Shown here piece after piece: positions 53,699-62,145 of a stretch of 64,000 nt of DNA (the first letter of the stretch is position 1; every line of letters begins with the position of its first letter). The translations under genes and the position numbers were made by a program. The notes below the pieces were generated by a model. The model made no database searches and had not been told where the DNA came from. It saw nothing but the letters and a program-made list of their open reading frames with translations. The DNA is from Candidatus Electrothrix aestuarii (lineage in GTDB: Bacteria > Desulfobacterota > Desulfobulbia > Desulfobulbales > Desulfobulbaceae): NCBI GenBank assembly GCA_032595685.2, contig CP159373.1, positions 1,943,001 through 2,007,000 of the forward strand. The letters run 5' to 3'.

Positions 53699-56263
53699 TT
53701 ATCGTTTCTTCAACGTCAACAGCGGGCTGGCAATGAATACCGAAGAATAGGTACCCACAAGCACACCGACCAGGAGGGCAAAAGAGAAATCATGGATTGC
53801 TGAACCGCCGAAAAAGAACAGGGCAACCAGAACCAAGGAGGTGGTCAGCGAGGTCACAATGGAACGCCCCAGGGTGTCGTTGATACTGATATTAATCACG
53901 TCCTCAAAGGCCTTCTCGTGGAACTTCGCCATGTTTTCCCTGATCCGGTCAAAAACGACCACCGAGTCGTTCAGAGAGTAACCCGCCAAGGTGAGGAGGG
54001 CAGTCACCAGGAGCAGGTTGACCTCCACATCCATTATCCAGCAGATACCCAGCACTACCAAAACATCGTGGAAGGTAGCTGCTGCTGCTGCCAGGCCAAA
54101 GCTGAAGTCAAAGCGGATAGCCAGATAGAACAACACACCCAGCAGGGAGATGGCAATGGCTTCAATGGCCTTATTGCGCAGGACATCAGAGACTGATGAG
54201 CCAATCTCAGACTCACTCTCCAATACAAAAGTATTACCCTGCTGCTGAGCCAGAATTGCTGAGACCTCTTCGCCCAGATGACCAACTGTATCTTCGGTCT
54301 TTTTCACCTTCACAATCAGACGATTTTCGCTGGTCACCTGCTGGAGATCCACAGAACCAAGGTTCTTCGCATTCAGTGCTGAACGGATGGCGTTCAGCTC
54401 AAAGGGTTGTTCTGCCTTGTATTGCAGCAGCGAACCACCGGAGAAATCTACACCAAGATTAGCCTTGCCCAGCAGGATCTCAACAAAGGAGACCGCACCG
54501 AAGATAACCAGCAGCGCGGATATGGTAAAGGCAATCTTTTTTACTCCCATAAAATTGAAGTTGGGCTTTTTTACAAAACGGAGAAACTTCAACTCATGTA
54601 GTTTTTTCTTTCTGCTGAACAGCCATTCATAGGCCAGGCGGCTACAGAAGAGGACAGCAAAAAGGTTGAAGATAATACCGAAAAGCAGGGTGACGGCAAA
54701 GCCCTTGATCGGTCCGGTACCAAAGAGGAACAGGACCGATGCGGTAATCAGGGTGGTCACCTGAGAGTCAACAATAGAGGAGAAGGCCTTCTCAAAACCG
54801 GTATCAACCCCGGAACGGGCTGATTTGCCTAGATTGAATTCCTCCCGCATACGTTCAAAGATGAGAACATTGGCGTCCACTGCCATACCGATGGTGAGGA
54901 TGATACCGGCGATACCTGGCAGGGTTAGAGTGGCGCCGAGCATAGCCAGCCCGGAAAAGAGAAAGAGGATGTTCAGGGCCAGGGACAGATCGGCAATCAC
55001 ACCAGAGAGGCGATAGTAGACCACCATAAAGAGGAGAACCATCAGAGCGCCAAAAAGACCGGAGTTGAGACCTCGCTTGATGGAGTCTTTACCCAGGCTG
55101 GCGCCGACGGTCATGTTCTGGATGATCTCAACCGGGGCGGGCAGGGCACCTACCCGGAGCACGATGGCCAGGTCGCTGGCCTCTGATTGGGTAAAGCTGC
55201 CTGAAATCTGGGCAGAACCACCAAGGATAGGCTCGTTGATATTCGGAGCAGAGCGAACTACACCGTCCAGGACGATGGCCAACTGTCTGTTGACATTGTC
55301 CTTGGTGATTTCACCAAATTTATCGCTCCCATCGCTGGTCAGGCTCAGGCTGACAAGAGGATCGTTAAAGGTGCCACCGTAACCCACCCGGGCGTCCTTG
55401 ACCATATCACCGGTCATGAGGACCGGGCTTTCCAGCAGAATCGGTCTTTTGATATCCTTTTCGGTTTGCTCATCAATAACAACCTGGAAGGCGAGCTCGG
55501 TGCCCTTGGGCAGGCTGGTCTGGAGGGCCAGGTTCAGTTGCTTGAGTTGTTCTGCATTGCCGTCATCCTGCCATTGACCAGCAGCCTTGGCCTGATTAAC
55601 CAGCTCCTGGAGATTGACATTATGCAGGGCCACGAGCTTGAACTCCAGCTGAGCAGTATCCTTGAGTAATTTTTTGGCCCGCTCATGGTCATCAATACCA
55701 GCCAGCTGGACTACAATCTCATCCTCACCCTGGCGAACAATCACCGGCTCACCTACACCGAATTGGTCAACGCGGTTTCTGATGATCTCCAGGGACTGAT
55801 CCACCGCATTATTGCGGACAAAGTCGATTTTTTTCTGGGTCAGACGCAGGGTAATGCGGGGAAAGGTGCCTTCCTCTGACTGCACATCAATGTCCAGATC
55901 AGGAAAGTCCTCTTTCATGGTTTCATTGACCTCTGACAGAACACCGGTGTTGGGCAGGGTGAAGGTAATCTGAGCAGGATCAGGTGAGTCTAGCTGCACC
56001 ACAGAGATATTTTTCTTTTCTAGACCCTTTTTCAAATCCTGGGCAGCCAAGTGGAGGTTATTGGTGACGGCCTTGTCCAGGTCCACCCGCAACACCATAT
56101 GGACGCCACCCTGAAGGTCCAGACCGAGTTTCAGGCCTTGCGGTGCCAGGTATTTTTTCCACCATTCTGGCGAGTCCTCATAAAAGGAGGGCACAATGGT
56201 CATGACGGAAAAGACGATAAGGGTAAAAAGCAGCCCGATCTTGAGTTTCAGGTTGGTATTCAT
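53699..56263 (-). CDS. secDF: Protein translocase SecDF fusion
   Basis: The 854-aa protein joins SecD and SecF. The SecD part opens APQGLKLGLDLQGGVHMVLR near residue 40 and has the core GNAGVTV-region equivalent GIAGIILTIGMAVDANVLIFERMREE near 455. The SecF part begins near residue 570 with LGVDFSGGSLLQYKAEQPFE and ends with LTLAGYSLNDSVVVFDRIREN, the second D-containing helix. SecDF uses the proton gradient to pull exported proteins out of the SecYEG channel. In many Desulfobacterota secD and secF are separate; here they are one gene. No yajC is adjacent in the window. Confidence 0.93.
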   Translation of the reverse strand: MNTNLKLKIGLLFTLIVFSVMTIVPSFYEDSPEWWKKYLAPQGLKLGLDLQGGVHMVLRVDLDKAVTNNLHLAAQDLKKGLEKKNISVVQLDSPDPAQITFTLPNTGVLSEVNETMKEDFPDLDIDVQSEEGTFPRITLRLTQKKIDFVRNNAVDQSLEIIRNRVDQFGVGEPVIVRQGEDEIVVQLAGIDDHERAKKLLKDTAQLEFKLVALHNVNLQELVNQAKAAGQWQDDGNAEQLKQLNLALQTSLPKGTELAFQVVIDEQTEKDIKRPILLESPVLMTGDMVKDARVGYGGTFNDPLVSLSLTSDGSDKFGEITKDNVNRQLAIVLDGVVRSAPNINEPILGGSAQISGSFTQSEASDLAIVLRVGALPAPVEIIQNMTVGASLGKDSIKRGLNSGLFGALMVLLFMVVYYRLSGVIADLSLALNILFLFSGLAMLGATLTLPGIAGIILTIGMAVDANVLIFERMREEFNLGKSARSGVDTGFEKAFSSIVDSQVTTLITASVLFLFGTGPIKGFAVTLLFGIIFNLFAVLFCSRLAYEWLFSRKKKLHELKFLRFVKKPNFNFMGVKKIAFTISALLVIFGAVSFVEILLGKANLGVDFSGGSLLQYKAEQPFELNAIRSALNAKNLGSVDLQQVTSENRLIVKVKKTEDTVGHLGEEVSAILAQQQGNTFVLESESEIGSSVSDVLRNKAIEAIAISLLGVLFYLAIRFDFSFGLAAAAATFHDVLVVLGICWIMDVEVNLLLVTALLTLAGYSLNDSVVVFDRIRENMAKFHEKAFEDVINISINDTLGRSIVTSLTTSLVLVALFFFGGSAIHDFSFALLVGVLVGTYSSVFIASPLLTLKKR

Positions 56264-56329
56264 GGATGTTTTCCCAGGTAAACGTAAATATTTAACGTGG
56301 ATGAACGGATTTATTTTATTTAGTCGACT

Positions 56330-56355
56330 GTAGGGGCGAACCCCTGTGTTCGCCC
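56330..56355. repeat. Dispersed palindromic repeat copy
   Basis: GTAGGGGCGAACC-CCTGTG-TTCGCCC, in the spacer between secDF and larB; the best-preserved of three copies in the window. Confidence 0.75.
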
Positions 56356-56507
56356 TTTCACTAGTGGTCAGGCGCAGAGGCCTGCTCTATATAGCGTCAC
56401 TAGATGCCAGGTGACAAGAAAATATTCAGGAATATACGTCAGGGAGGGATATCTTGCAACGTCGGGGATACATTTTTTTCTTTGTTTCTCCGTCTCCAGC
56501 AGAAAAA

Positions 56508-57323
56508 TTACTCCTCAGAAGAGGGACAAGACCCGCAGACGTCCTTATTGGATTCCGTTTGGAGGTGGATTTGTTTTCTATTGATGGCTGCCGCCATGCA
56601 GGCTGCACCGAAGCCGTTATCGATATTGACCACGGCCATTCCGGCGGCACAGCTGTTTAGCATGCCAAGCAAGGCGGAAAAACCACCAGTCCCGGTCCCG
56701 TAACCGATGGAGCTGGGCACCGCGACCACGGGCGCTGGGGTCATGCCCGCCACCACCGAGGGCAGGGCTCCCTCCATGCCTGCCACGACGATCAGGACCG
56801 AGGCTTGCTGAATCTGTTCCGCATGAGAAAGGATACGGTGGATGCCTGCAACTCCGGCATCATACAGGGTGTCAACGGAGTGGCCGAAATACTCAAGGCA
56901 GAGCCGTGCTTCCTCGGCTACCGGTAGATCAGAAGTTCCCGCAGTGACCACCATGATGGTCCCTCTGCCGCTACCTGTCGGAATATATGCCTCATTACCA
57001 GTCAATAAACGGGCGTGCTCGTGATATCGCAGCCTCTCCACCTGGGCACAGACCTGTTCAGCCTTGTCCGGGCTGATGCGGGTGGCCAGGACCACGATGG
57101 GGCGCTTGAGCATGGCCTGTAGGATCTCCACCAGCTGCTCTACGCTTTTGCTTTCACCAAAAACAGCCTCAGGGATACCGGTACGGAGCACACGGTGGTA
57201 GTCTAATCTTGCAGAGTCCAGGATTTCTACAGGGGGTAAACGTATTTTTTTCAGGGCCTGTTCAGGGTTTATCCTTCCGTTTTTTACTTGTTGCAGTAAA
57301 GTGAAAAGTTCATGTTCATTCAT
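56508..57323 (-). CDS. larB: LarB, nickel-pincer nucleotide biosynthesis carboxylase/hydrolase
   Basis: The start at 57323 (MNEHELFTLLQQVKNGRIN) is preferred; an extension of 25 codons upstream is not family-like. The 271-aa product has the LarB N-terminal helical part and then the PurE-like domain with SGRGTIMVVTAGTSDLPVAEEA, GVAGIHRILSHAEQIQQASV and VAGMEGALPSVVAGMTPAPVV. LarB carboxylates nicotinate adenine dinucleotide and hydrolyses it, the first step to the nickel-pincer cofactor of lactate racemase. No larC, larE or larA lies near it in the window. Confidence 0.9.
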   Translation of the reverse strand: MNEHELFTLLQQVKNGRINPEQALKKIRLPPVEILDSARLDYHRVLRTGIPEAVFGESKSVEQLVEILQAMLKRPIVVLATRISPDKAEQVCAQVERLRYHEHARLLTGNEAYIPTGSGRGTIMVVTAGTSDLPVAEEARLCLEYFGHSVDTLYDAGVAGIHRILSHAEQIQQASVLIVVAGMEGALPSVVAGMTPAPVVAVPSSIGYGTGTGGFSALLGMLNSCAAGMAVVNIDNGFGAACMAAAINRKQIHLQTESNKDVCGSCPSSEE

Positions 57324-57458
57324 GGCGGTATAATGCATGGAGAGGCGGAATAATCGAAAATATTCCAATGTCCATAAGGAGATTATCCTTGTGTTCACAA
57401 GAGGTATGCGTGTAAATTATATAAGTATAATCATTAATCAATCTTTGACCGCTTTGCC

Positions 57459-60400
57459 ATGAAAATATTCAGTGAAAAAAATATCGGTAAACTGATTATC
57501 CTCAACTCAAGTTTAGTTGCTTTGCTGATGTGGTTGGGAATAGTGGCGCATACTGTTTGGGATTCTAAGATTAATCTCAAGATGGAACTCCTCCAGATGG
57601 AGGAAGATTATATAAGAAATAAGAAAATCAGCGTGCGCGAGTCTGTGCTCGATTTTATCCATAGCATGGATATGCGGCATAAGAACACCAATACTGTGCT
57701 GCGACAGACCCTGCGGGACCAGGTGGAGCAGGTCCATTCCATTGCTACTCATCTGTACCGGCAGAACGCTGCCACGATGAACAAGGACACCCTGGAACAA
57801 TTGATTATAGAGGCGATTCGTCCCATCACCTTTAATAAAGGACGGAATTATTTTTTTATTCGCTCTATGTCCGGTATCACCAAGCTTTGGCCTCCTGATC
57901 CGGCCCAGGAAGGGAAGAGTATTTATAATAATAGCAATGAAAACAGACTGCGAGTTTTTAACAGTATGTTTGCCACAGTCCGTAATCACAGTGGTGGCTT
58001 TAATGAGTATCTCTGGCCTAAACCCGGTGAGGATCCGAATAAGCTTTTTCAAAAAATAGCCTATCTTAAATATTTTGAACCCTTTGACTGGTATATGGGG
58101 GCAGGGGATTACCTGATTGAGGTTGAGCAGGATGTCCAGCAGCATGTCACCAATATTATCAGGCAGCATGCCAGCCGGACAGATAATGAATATATGTTCA
58201 TTCTGGACCTGCGCAGTATGAAGGGAGGGGAAAAATTTGCCACTATGTTGGTGAACCCCAATACACCTGACCCAATCAATGAGCTTTTGGGTGATGAGTA
58301 CCAGGATATTGAGGGAGAAAAATTTCGGGAGAAATTCCTCAACGGGTTGAAAGAGCACGGTGAGGTCTTTGTAAAATACCGAGATAACAAGCCGGGTACC
58401 AATGAGGTTCGGCCTAAAATGTCCTATTTTAAATTGTATCCCAAATGGAGCTGGATCATTGCCCGTGGCTTTTATTATGATGATCTGCTTGAACAGATTG
58501 ATCGATATAAGGAACAGCATGAGAAACTTTTTTACGAAAAAATAAAGATTTCTATCGCTATCTTATGCTTTATTCTCCTTGGCGCCCTTTGTCTGTCTCT
58601 CCTTTTTTCTCATAAGGTACGTACCCTTTTCCTTTCCTATCGCCAGCGTCTGGAAAAATCCAATCGGGAGCTTACCAAGGCTATGGATAAGGCCCATGCT
58701 GCCACCTTGGCCAAATCAGAATTCCTGGCCAATATGAGTCATGAAATCAGAACCCCGATGAATGGGATTATCAATCTCTCTGAATTGGCCCTTGAAACGG
58801 AGCTGACTGATAAGCAGTCTGATTATTTGCGGAAGATACTTTTTTCTTCTAAAAACCTCTTGGAGATTATCAACGATATACTTGATTTTTCCAAGATTGA
58901 GGCCGGGATGCTCGCCATCGAAAAGATCTATTTTCATCTCCCCGGCCTGTTTGATAAGCTTATGCTGATGTTTACCGAACAGAGCCAGCGGAAGAAGTTA
59001 CAGCTCACCCTGGATTTGGCCCCGGACCTGCCGGAGCATGTTATCGGTGATCCCATGCGGCTGTATCAGGTCCTGTCCAATCTGATTGGTAATGCCATTA
59101 AATTCACGGAAGAAGGCGAGGTTATCGTGGAGGCCGCAGTCTTGCAAAGAAAATTGGAGCGGGCAGTTATTCAATTCACGGTCAAGGATACCGGTATAGG
59201 CATCCCGGAAGAAAAAATAGCCCTGCTTTTTGAATCCTTTACCCAGGCAGATAACTCGACAGCAAGGAAATATGGTGGTACTGGTCTAGGGCTGACCATC
59301 TGTAAACGACTTGTCTCTCTGATGGGGGGCAAGTTGTCGGTTGTGAGTGAGGTGGGCCAAGGGAGCACGTTTACCTTCTCTCTGAGTGTGGCCTTGAATG
59401 GTCTGGAAAAAGAAAATGATGAGGCTGGCAGCACCAGTGAGATCGCTGCGGCCATGACCGCCATCCGCTACGCCCGTATTCTGTTGGTTGAGGATAATGT
59501 TATCAATCAGCAGGTGGCCCAGGAAATCCTTGCTAAGGCAAATTTGCATGTGGAAACGGTGAGTAATGGAAGAGAGGCAGTTGATGCCGTGGCTGCCCGA
59601 GAGTTTGATGCCGTGCTTATGGATATTCAGATGCCGATCATGGATGGCTATGAAGCAACCCGAAGGATTCGTCAAGAATTGGGAAAAATAGATCTTCCTA
59701 TCCTGGCCATGACCGCCCATGCTGTGAGTGAAGAGCGAGATAAATGTTTTCGGATCGGTATGAATGACCATATTGCTAAACCGATTAATCGAAGTAACCT
59801 CTTTCTCGCACTCAGTAACTGGATTGGCGACAAGCAGGAGAGGCAGAGGAAAAGACAGGTACAACAAGTTGTTCCACAACCTACTCAAAAGGTTGGGCAG
59901 CAGGTTGCTGGGCAGATGCCAGTGAGTCTGGTCGCCTCCGCTGGCCCTTTGGAGCAGCTTCTTGCCGAGGCAGAGGCTGGTGAGGCCCCGGCAGGTGCTG
60001 ATTTTGCCAAGGGCATTCAACGGGTTGAAGGAAATAGAAAGCTGTACCTGAAGTTACTCAAAAGTTTTTGTCGGGAGCAAGAGAGCGCATTGGAAAAAAT
60101 ACCTGCCCTTCTTCAAGCAGAGGACAGGCAGAAACTCCGGCATCTTGCCCATACTCTGAAGGGGGTTGCTGGCAATATTGGCATGTTTGCCGTGCAGGGC
60201 GTAGCAGCCTCTGCTGAACAAAAGGCAAGTGAAGGGCCAGCTAATGAGTTACAGGAGGCTTTTCAGGTGCTTGAACGTGAATTGGATAAGATCGTCACCT
60301 ATCTTGCTCCCCGTATAGAAGAGCAGGAGAAGCAGAGGCAAATAGCAGAGTCGCAGGAGCCTGCCAGTGAGCAGGATAAGCATAAGGCCTTGCTGTTCCT

Positions 60401-60587
60401 CCGGCGCTTGGCTGTGCTGTTGGAGCAATCTGATTTTTCTTCCCTGCAGTTTTTAGAAGGTAATCAGGATGTGGTCAGGGCCTTAGTGGACGAGAGCTCT
60501 CTGACTCAGCTGACAGGGTATATTGAAGGGTTTCATTTTAAAAATGCCCTGGGGCTGATTCATGAGATTATTGATGGAAAGGATTGA
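57459..60587 (+). CDS. Hybrid sensor histidine kinase with tandem Cache sensor, receiver and HPt
   Basis: The 1042-aa protein has a membrane helix at about 10-32, a periplasmic double sCache_2-like sensor (FEPFDWYMGAGDYL and YPKWSWIIARGFYYDDL mark the two units) and a second helix near 360-380. The HisKA block FLANMSHEIRTPMNGIINL carries the phospho-His, then come the ATPase motifs (DTGIGIPEEKIALLF, GTGLGLTICKRLV), a receiver domain (LVEDNVINQQVAQEI, VLMDIQMPIMDGYEAT) and a C-terminal HPt domain (LAHTLKGVAGNIGM). It senses small molecules outside the cell and starts a multistep phosphorelay. The HPt protein encoded convergently at 60623 may share the relay. Confidence 0.92.
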   Translation: MKIFSEKNIGKLIILNSSLVALLMWLGIVAHTVWDSKINLKMELLQMEEDYIRNKKISVRESVLDFIHSMDMRHKNTNTVLRQTLRDQVEQVHSIATHLYRQNAATMNKDTLEQLIIEAIRPITFNKGRNYFFIRSMSGITKLWPPDPAQEGKSIYNNSNENRLRVFNSMFATVRNHSGGFNEYLWPKPGEDPNKLFQKIAYLKYFEPFDWYMGAGDYLIEVEQDVQQHVTNIIRQHASRTDNEYMFILDLRSMKGGEKFATMLVNPNTPDPINELLGDEYQDIEGEKFREKFLNGLKEHGEVFVKYRDNKPGTNEVRPKMSYFKLYPKWSWIIARGFYYDDLLEQIDRYKEQHEKLFYEKIKISIAILCFILLGALCLSLLFSHKVRTLFLSYRQRLEKSNRELTKAMDKAHAATLAKSEFLANMSHEIRTPMNGIINLSELALETELTDKQSDYLRKILFSSKNLLEIINDILDFSKIEAGMLAIEKIYFHLPGLFDKLMLMFTEQSQRKKLQLTLDLAPDLPEHVIGDPMRLYQVLSNLIGNAIKFTEEGEVIVEAAVLQRKLERAVIQFTVKDTGIGIPEEKIALLFESFTQADNSTARKYGGTGLGLTICKRLVSLMGGKLSVVSEVGQGSTFTFSLSVALNGLEKENDEAGSTSEIAAAMTAIRYARILLVEDNVINQQVAQEILAKANLHVETVSNGREAVDAVAAREFDAVLMDIQMPIMDGYEATRRIRQELGKIDLPILAMTAHAVSEERDKCFRIGMNDHIAKPINRSNLFLALSNWIGDKQERQRKRQVQQVVPQPTQKVGQQVAGQMPVSLVASAGPLEQLLAEAEAGEAPAGADFAKGIQRVEGNRKLYLKLLKSFCREQESALEKIPALLQAEDRQKLRHLAHTLKGVAGNIGMFAVQGVAASAEQKASEGPANELQEAFQVLERELDKIVTYLAPRIEEQEKQRQIAESQEPASEQDKHKALLFLRRLAVLLEQSDFSSLQFLEGNQDVVRALVDESSLTQLTGYIEGFHFKNALGLIHEIIDGKD

Positions 60588-60622
60588 ATTCGAGAGGAGT
60601 AGAGAGGGGAGGAAGGTGGATG

Positions 60623-61246
60623 TTACAGGGGACGGTTGCGTAGGTTGAGCCGGAGCATTGCCAGCTTTTCAGCAGTTTCTTTGTATTTAAAATGGTTTAT
60701 ATGAGTAGCCCAGGCGTTCACCTCTTCAGCAAGCTCTGTTGCTGTGACAGCCTGTTGCAGGGCTGCGTAGCCTTCCAAGGCTTGAAAATCGCCGGATTGA
60801 AGATAGGCGTCAAGTTTGTCCAGAAGCGGTAACAGGGTCTCAATATCTACATTCTTCCTTTCGGCTGGGGGCGATACCGGGATTTGCGGGTCTTGGTCCT
60901 GGAGTAGGGCCTCTATTGATTGGAGGACGGTGTTGAGCGTAGAGGAAAAGCTTTGGAGAGCCTGTTCCGTTTTTCCCTGGTTGATAGCCGCCTCCAAAGC
61001 GGCAGAAGCAAGATACAGCTCTGTTGCCCCGATACTTCCAGAAACACCTTTGGTGGAATGCGCTAAGAGCCGGGCCTTTTCGTCGTCCTGAGATGTCAGT
61101 CTCTCCGCTATTTTTTCCGCTAAATCGTGATTGCATTCAGCAAATTTTTTCAGCAGTTTGATGTACAGGTCCTGGTTTCCCTCAAGCTGTTGTATTCCAG
61201 CTTGAATATTCAGGCAGGGGAGGCTGCGTGGTAATTTGTCAGACAT
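60623..61246 (-). CDS. Stand-alone HPt phosphotransfer protein
   Basis: The 207-aa protein has an HPt domain with the phospho-His motif LLAHSTKGVSGSIGATEL near residue 80-97. The opening AGIQQLEGNQDLYIKLLKKF matches the HPt domain of the neighbouring hybrid kinase (KGIQRVEGNRKLYLKLLKSF). A second helical domain of about 75 residues follows, like that at the end of the kinase. So the two proteins share a common ancestral module. It should pass phosphate between the receiver of a hybrid kinase and a response regulator. The genes are convergent, 35 bases apart. Confidence 0.85.
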   Translation of the reverse strand: MSDKLPRSLPCLNIQAGIQQLEGNQDLYIKLLKKFAECNHDLAEKIAERLTSQDDEKARLLAHSTKGVSGSIGATELYLASAALEAAINQGKTEQALQSFSSTLNTVLQSIEALLQDQDPQIPVSPPAERKNVDIETLLPLLDKLDAYLQSGDFQALEGYAALQQAVTATELAEEVNAWATHINHFKYKETAEKLAMLRLNLRNRPL

Positions 61247-61375
61247 ACCTCTTTTTCGTGCTATCTTGGATTCCTAAAAAAAATGTGTGCTGGAAGAATG
61301 CATCCGGCGATAGAAAAAATGCGATGCCGAGGTGCCGAAGTATTTGAAAACTTTGAAGTGAAGGAGGATCTAGCA

Positions 61376-61473
61376 TGGCGGAAGTGCATGGGAATCGAAC
61401 CCACCTGCCGAGCTATTCACCCGGCACACCGGATTTGAAGTCCGGGAGGGCCACCAGTGCCCTTTCCACTTCC
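61376..61473 (-). tRNA. selC: tRNA-Sec (anticodon UCA)
   Basis: On the minus strand a long tRNA is visible. The acceptor GGAAGTG pairs with CACTTCC and is followed by GCCA, so the CCA end is encoded. The anticodon arm reads CCGGA-CTTCAAA-TCCGG with anticodon TCA. A long variable arm lies between, TGCCGGG..CTCGGCA, and the T-loop is GGGTTCGATTCCC. A length of about 95 bases before CCA is typical for selenocysteine tRNA. It reads UGA codons as selenocysteine together with SelA/B/D, none of which is in the window. Confidence 0.93.
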
Positions 61474-61506
61474 AATCGTAGATCTACAAAAGAGAATACA
61501 GTACTC

Positions 61507-61535
61507 TATATAATAACTATTGACCTGAAAAACAA
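61507..61535 (-). promoter_or_regulatory. Candidate sigma-70 promoter of selC
   Basis: On the minus strand TTGTTT at 61530-61535 and TATATA at 61507-61512 are separated by exactly 17 bases, with the tRNA start 34 bases further. The spacing and position are right for a tRNA promoter, but the sequence is AT-rich, so chance matches are possible. Confidence 0.5.
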
Positions 61536-61673
61536 CTTATTATTATAATAATCGCATTTCTCTGGATGCTGGAAACTCGGCGTATTTACCTGACGAGATA
61601 ACTTTTTGTACGGTTACTTTTCCGGGCTTTCTTATCACTTATCAACCACCGAATATATAAGCACTGTTTCCCC

Positions 61674-62072
61674 ATGCAATGTAAGCAATTAATTCGTCTT
61701 TCTAAGGACTGGTATACACATGTCAAGCAGGAGACTATGGCTCCGGCCCGTATGATGCAATTTGTTGATCAGCATATTAAAGACTGCGCAATATGCCAGT
61801 TTGACCCCGACTTGCCGCAAGAGGTCGAGAAAATCAGAGAGCACGTTCTGCCCGAGTCCAAACTCCCCAGAGCCTTTCGTGCGCCCAATAAGTCCCTCAC
61901 CCCGGAAATTTCTCCTTCTTTGGATGATGAGAATGATTTGGATTCCGCAGACGCAGACGCAGACGAAGACGAAGACTTGGACTCTGATGATGATCTCGAT
62001 TCTGATGATTCTGATGATTCGGATGATTCCGATAACGAAGAGGATATAGATGATGAAGACGATCTTCTTTGA
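61674..62072 (+). CDS. Small protein with cysteine pairs and acidic tail
   Basis: The 132-aa protein has a soluble N-terminal half with Cys3 and a CxxC pair in HIKDCAICQFDPDL (residues about 37-43), which could bind zinc. The last 45 residues are nearly all Asp, Glu and Ser (DLDSDDDLDSDDSDDSDD). Such acidic tails bind calcium or basic proteins or act as disordered spacers. I do not recognise a family. It sits between tRNA-Sec and the helicase gene, on the helicase strand. Confidence 0.6.
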   Translation: MQCKQLIRLSKDWYTHVKQETMAPARMMQFVDQHIKDCAICQFDPDLPQEVEKIREHVLPESKLPRAFRAPNKSLTPEISPSLDDENDLDSADADADEDEDLDSDDDLDSDDSDDSDDSDNEEDIDDEDDLL

Positions 62073-62145
62073 TTTATCCTCTTCTGTACGTTTTTTTGTT
62101 TGATGTACCCTTATTCCAAGGAAACACCGTAGCTCTTGGTTTTGC

